Assembly (NCBI RefSeq): GCF_000717995.1
Contig: NZ_JODM01000022.1
Location: forward strand, 62,001-126,000
DNA length: 64,000 nt
Source of the DNA: Streptomyces violaceorubidus
GTDB taxonomy: Bacteria > Actinomycetota > Actinomycetes > Streptomycetales > Streptomycetaceae
Direction of reading: 5' to 3'
A program made the translations under genes and the position numbers. The notes beneath the pieces were generated by a model. That model saw only the letters and a list, made by a program, of their open reading frames with translations. It was not told the origin of the DNA and did not search any database. Below are positions 61,420 through 64,000 of the stretch, in pieces (the stretch's first letter is position 1; each line of letters begins with the position of its first letter).

Positions 61420-62106
61420 ATGCCCACGCTGATCCTGGTTAGGCACGGACGTTCCACCGCCAACACCGAGGGGCTGCTCGCCGGCTGGACGCCCGGCGTC
61501 GCCCTCGACGAACGCGGCGCCGCACAGGCCGCCGCGCTCCCCGGGCGGCTCGCCGGCCTGCCCCTGTCCGAGATCGTCACCAGCCCCCTGCAACGCTGCC
61601 AGGAGACCCTCCGGCCGCTGCTCGACGCCCGGCCCGGGCTGCGGGCCCACACCGACGAACGGATCGGGGAGTGCCACTACGGCGACTGGTCCGGCCGCAA
61701 GCTCGCCGAACTGGGGGACGAGCCCCTGATGGAGGTGGTGCAGGCGCACCCCTCCGCCGCGGCCTTCCCCGGCGGCGAGTCGATGCGCGCCATGCAGACC
61801 CGCGCCGCCGAGGCGGTACGCGAGTGGAACGCGCGCGTGGAGCGCGACCACGGCCCCGACGCCGTCTACCTCATGTGCTCCCACGGCGACGTCATCAAGT
61901 CCCTCGTCGCCGAGGCACTCGGCCTCCACCTCGACCTCTTCCAGCGGATCTCCGTCGAACCGTGCTCCGTCACCGCGATCCGCTACACCCGGCTGCGCCC
62001 GTTCCTCGTCCGCCTCGGCGACACCGGCGACTTCGCCTCCCTGGCCCCGCGCGAGGAGCCGTCCGGCGACCAGGCCCCGGTCGGGGGTGGTGCGGGCGCA
62101 CCGTGA
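61420..62106 (+). CDS. Histidine phosphatase, MSMEG_4193 type
   Basis: A 228-aa phosphoglycerate-mutase-fold phosphatase. Catalytic RHG at residues 8-10 (LVRHGRS), TSPLQRCQET, GECHYGDWSG and the second His in CSHGDVIKS. I recall the same subfamily, with its own name, beside mycobacterial mshC. It is the first gene of the mshC-linked cluster, about 86 bp before the DUF3090 start. A small phosphate ester is the likely substrate, possibly an inositol phosphate. Confidence 0.92.
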   Translation: MPTLILVRHGRSTANTEGLLAGWTPGVALDERGAAQAAALPGRLAGLPLSEIVTSPLQRCQETLRPLLDARPGLRAHTDERIGECHYGDWSGRKLAELGDEPLMEVVQAHPSAAAFPGGESMRAMQTRAAEAVREWNARVERDHGPDAVYLMCSHGDVIKSLVAEALGLHLDLFQRISVEPCSVTAIRYTRLRPFLVRLGDTGDFASLAPREEPSGDQAPVGGGAGAP

Positions 62107-62191
62107 TCGTCCGCCGCAGTAGGGTGAACCGGTCGCGGCAGTGACCCCGATCCCGATCTTCCGCTTTCCCCGACTCCCATGGAGACAGGAC

Positions 62192-62782
62192 GTGTCCCGT
62201 CAGGTGTTCCTCTACGACCAACCGGAACGTTTTGTGGCCGGTACGGTCGGGCTGCCCGGGCGCCGTACGTTCTTCCTCCAGGCCTCCGCCGGCTCCCGGG
62301 TGACCAGCGTGGCCCTGGAGAAGACCCAGGTCGCCGCCCTCGCCGAGCGCATGGACGAGCTTCTGGACGAAGTCGTGCGGCGCAGCGGCGGCAGTACCGC
62401 CGTCCCCGCCACGGCACCCACCGGGCCCGCCGACACGGCGCCGCTGGACACCCCCGTGGAGGAGGAGTTCAGGGTCGGCACCATGGCGCTCGCCTGGGAC
62501 GGCGAGGACCAGCGCATGATCGTCGAGGCGCAGGCCCTCGTGGAGCTGGACGCCGAGTCCGAGGAGGACCTGGCGGAGGCCGAGGAGCGGCTTCTCCAGG
62601 ACGAGGAGAACGGCCCGCCGATGCTGCGGGTCCGCCTCACCGGCGCGCAGGCCAGGGCCTTCGCCAAGCGCGCCCTCGACGTCGTCAACGCCGGGCGGCC
62701 GCCGTGCCCGCTGTGCAGCCTCCCGCTCGACCCGGAAGGACACGTATGTCCGCGCCAGAACGGATACCGCCGCGGAGCGTGA
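62192..62782 (+). CDS. DUF3090 family protein with C-terminal zinc ribbon
   Basis: A 196-aa protein starting (GTG 62192) SRQVFLYDQPERFVAGTVG, the DUF3090 signature. A beta-rich N-half (RRTFFLQASAGSRVTSVALEK), acidic helix LDAESEEDLAEAEERL and a C-terminal RPPCPLCSLPLDPEGHVCP zinc-binding segment with three Cys and a His. The GTG is preferred to upstream ATGs because of GGAGACAGGAC. Its 3' end overlaps the next gene by 37 bp. Confidence 0.93.
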   Translation: MSRQVFLYDQPERFVAGTVGLPGRRTFFLQASAGSRVTSVALEKTQVAALAERMDELLDEVVRRSGGSTAVPATAPTGPADTAPLDTPVEEEFRVGTMALAWDGEDQRMIVEAQALVELDAESEEDLAEAEERLLQDEENGPPMLRVRLTGAQARAFAKRALDVVNAGRPPCPLCSLPLDPEGHVCPRQNGYRRGA

Positions 62783-63576
62783 CCACCGACGCGGCGGCGG
62801 CCGAGTTGCTCGCCCGGGGCGAGCTGACCGTGCGCGGACGCATCCGTGACGCGTCCAACGCGGCGCTGTACTGCACGGTGGCGCACGAGGGACGCGAGGC
62901 GGCCTGCGTCTACAAGCCCGTCGCCGGTGAGCGCCCGCTGTGGGACTTCCCCGACGGCACCCTCGCCCAGCGCGAGGTCGCCGCCTACGAGGTCTCCGAG
63001 GCCACCGGCTGGGGCCTGGTGCCCCCCACCGTGCTGCGCGACGGCCCCTACGGCGAGGGCATGGTCCAGCTGTGGATCGAGACGGTGCCGGAGACGGAAC
63101 TGCTCGCCCTCGTGGACGAGGAGGAACCCGGCCCCGGCTGGAAGGGGATCGCCCTCGCGGAGGTCGGCGAGGGCCGCACCGCGCTGCTCGTCCACGCGGA
63201 CGACGCACGCCTGCGCCGGCTCGCCGTGCTCGACGCCGTGATCAACAACGCCGACCGCAAGGGCGGCCACCTGCTGCCCGCGGCGGGGGAGCGGCTGTAC
63301 GGCATCGACCACGGGGTCACCTTCAACGCCGAGAACAAGCTCCGCACCCTCCTGTGGGGCTGGGCGGGCGACCCGCTCACCGGGGAGGCTCTGGCGGTGC
63401 TCGACATCCTCAGGCAGGCACTGAAGGACGGCGGCACCCTGGCGATCCGGCTCGCCGCGCTCCTCACCCCCGCCGAGGTCGACGCCACGCGCGCGCGGGT
63501 CGACGCCCTGCTGGCCTCGGGGAAGCACCCCGAACCGAGCGGCGAGTGGCCGGCCATCCCCTGGCCGCCCGTATAG
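62746..63576 (+). CDS. SCO1664-family kinase-like protein
   Basis: A 276-aa protein with a PI3/4-kinase/HipA-like layout. The N-lobe has Lys57 (ACVYKPVAGERPLWDFP) and Glu77 (QREVAAYE). The catalytic loop is D163-AVINNADRKGGH175, and the metal motif IDHGVTFN starts at Ile187 (DHG in place of DFG). All likely catalytic residues are present. ATG 62746 lies inside the DUF3090 gene. It is the direct neighbour of mshC in many actinobacteria. The substrate is not known. Confidence 0.9.
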   Translation: MSAPERIPPRSVTTDAAAAELLARGELTVRGRIRDASNAALYCTVAHEGREAACVYKPVAGERPLWDFPDGTLAQREVAAYEVSEATGWGLVPPTVLRDGPYGEGMVQLWIETVPETELLALVDEEEPGPGWKGIALAEVGEGRTALLVHADDARLRRLAVLDAVINNADRKGGHLLPAAGERLYGIDHGVTFNAENKLRTLLWGWAGDPLTGEALAVLDILRQALKDGGTLAIRLAALLTPAEVDATRARVDALLASGKHPEPSGEWPAIPWPPV

Positions 63577-63677
63577 GCCCCGACGGCATACCGGCCGCAT
63601 CCGCGCAAGAGCGCCTTACCGGCCATCCGGCCCGGTCCGGTTCGTGTACGGAACATCCGTCCGGTTAGGCTCATGAC

Positions 63678-64000
63678 ATGCATGCCTGGCCCGCTTCCGA
63701 GGTCCCCGCCCTGCCTGGTCAGGGCCGCGACCTGAGGATCCACGACACCGCGACCGGCGGCCTCGTCACCCTCGACCCCGGTCCCGTCGCCCGTATCTAC
63801 GTCTGCGGCATCACGCCGTACGACGCCACCCACATGGGGCACGCGGCGACCTACAACGCGTTCGACCTCGTGCAGCGCGTGTGGCTCGACACCAAGCGGC
63901 AGGTCCACTACGTCCAGAACGTCACCGACGTCGACGACCCGCTCCTGGAGCGGGCCGTGCGCGACGGGGTCGACTGGACCGCCCTCGCCGAGCAGGAGAC
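63678..64000 (+). CDS. mshC: MshC, cysteine:GlcN-Ins ligase (5' part)
   Basis: Only the first 107 codons are inside the window. The cysteinyl-tRNA-synthetase-like Rossmann start [30 protein letters not shown] has the zinc Cys and the HIGH-type THMGH motif. In mycothiol synthesis MshC joins cysteine to 1-D-myo-inositol glucosaminide. The ATG at 63678 fits the family start [10 protein letters not shown]. It lies 101 bp after the SCO1664-family gene. Confidence 0.93.
   Translation, partial: MHAWPASEVPALPGQGRDLRIHDTATGGLVTLDPGPVARIYVCGITPYDATHMGHAATYNAFDLVQRVWLDTKRQVHYVQNVTDVDDPLLERAVRDGVDWTALAEQE

Overview
This window is chromosomal DNA from a streptomycete. The evidence is very high G+C, frequent GTG starts, two chaplin genes (one short, one long and sortase-anchored), the start of the mycothiol ligase gene mshC, a SoxR homologue, and many TetR and GntR regulators. 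Gene content and order match what I recall of the Streptomyces coelicolor core region SCO1663 (mshC) to about SCO1729, read here in descending order: chpC/chpH would be SCO1674/1675, soxR SCO1697 and the SGNH lipase SCO1725. These correspondences are from memory. I see no integrase, transposase, prophage or CRISPR array. The single tRNA gene, tRNA-Leu(GAG), has no element integrated beside it.

Layout. 1-7.8 kb: edge of an acetyltransferase-like gene, a small GntR regulator, a DUF72 protein, an AAA ATPase, a secreted SGNH lipase with a strong terminator, a decayed low-complexity stretch holding a frame-disrupted Ig-like domain, an 89-aa protein, and an ABC-2 drug-type exporter divergent from its TetR repressor. 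7.8-12.6 kb: an orphan type-ISP specificity protein, a HutC-type GntR, homogentisate dioxygenase, a lipoprotein and a TetR. 12.7-19.6 kb: a molybdopterin oxidoreductase, a CitMHS citrate transporter, an MFS permease, a 63-aa membrane peptide and an orphan MalK-type ATPase. 19.7-32.5 kb: an aldehyde/alcohol dehydrogenase operon, a DMT permease, an ArsR regulator, an RsbQ-RsbP-like pair, TetR/acyl-CoA dehydrogenase, a YiaA/B protein, TetR/MaoC, soxR, a BKACE-like enzyme and a zinc-ribbon protein. 32.7-42.4 kb: secreted penicillin acylase and a NamZ-like muramidase, then SDR, acyl-CoA ligase, TetR, acyl-CoA dehydrogenase and APH-like kinase. 42.5-49.8 kb: DUF202 pair, Nudix, permease, and the gluconate/idonate operon with GntR. 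49.9-54.3 kb: YchJ, tRNA-Leu, M20 peptidase, chpH, chpC, DUF5703 and an acidic protein. 54.3-64 kb: a tandem-repeat gap, a RecD-like protein with eroded ATPase motifs, AKR, a luciferase-like F420 enzyme, a ferritin-like protein, CorA, and the actinobacterial phosphatase/DUF3090/SCO1664-family/mshC cluster.

Working logic. Much of the middle is carboxylic and fatty-acid catabolism cut into small TetR-controlled units. Reading the intergenic DNA shows three recurring operator types, each at two or three promoters, which suggest which regulator controls which unit. The most interesting systems are the kinase-like/phosphatase/zinc-ribbon group beside mshC, the RsbQ-RsbP-like pair, and the RecD-like protein lacking its ATP-binding lysine.
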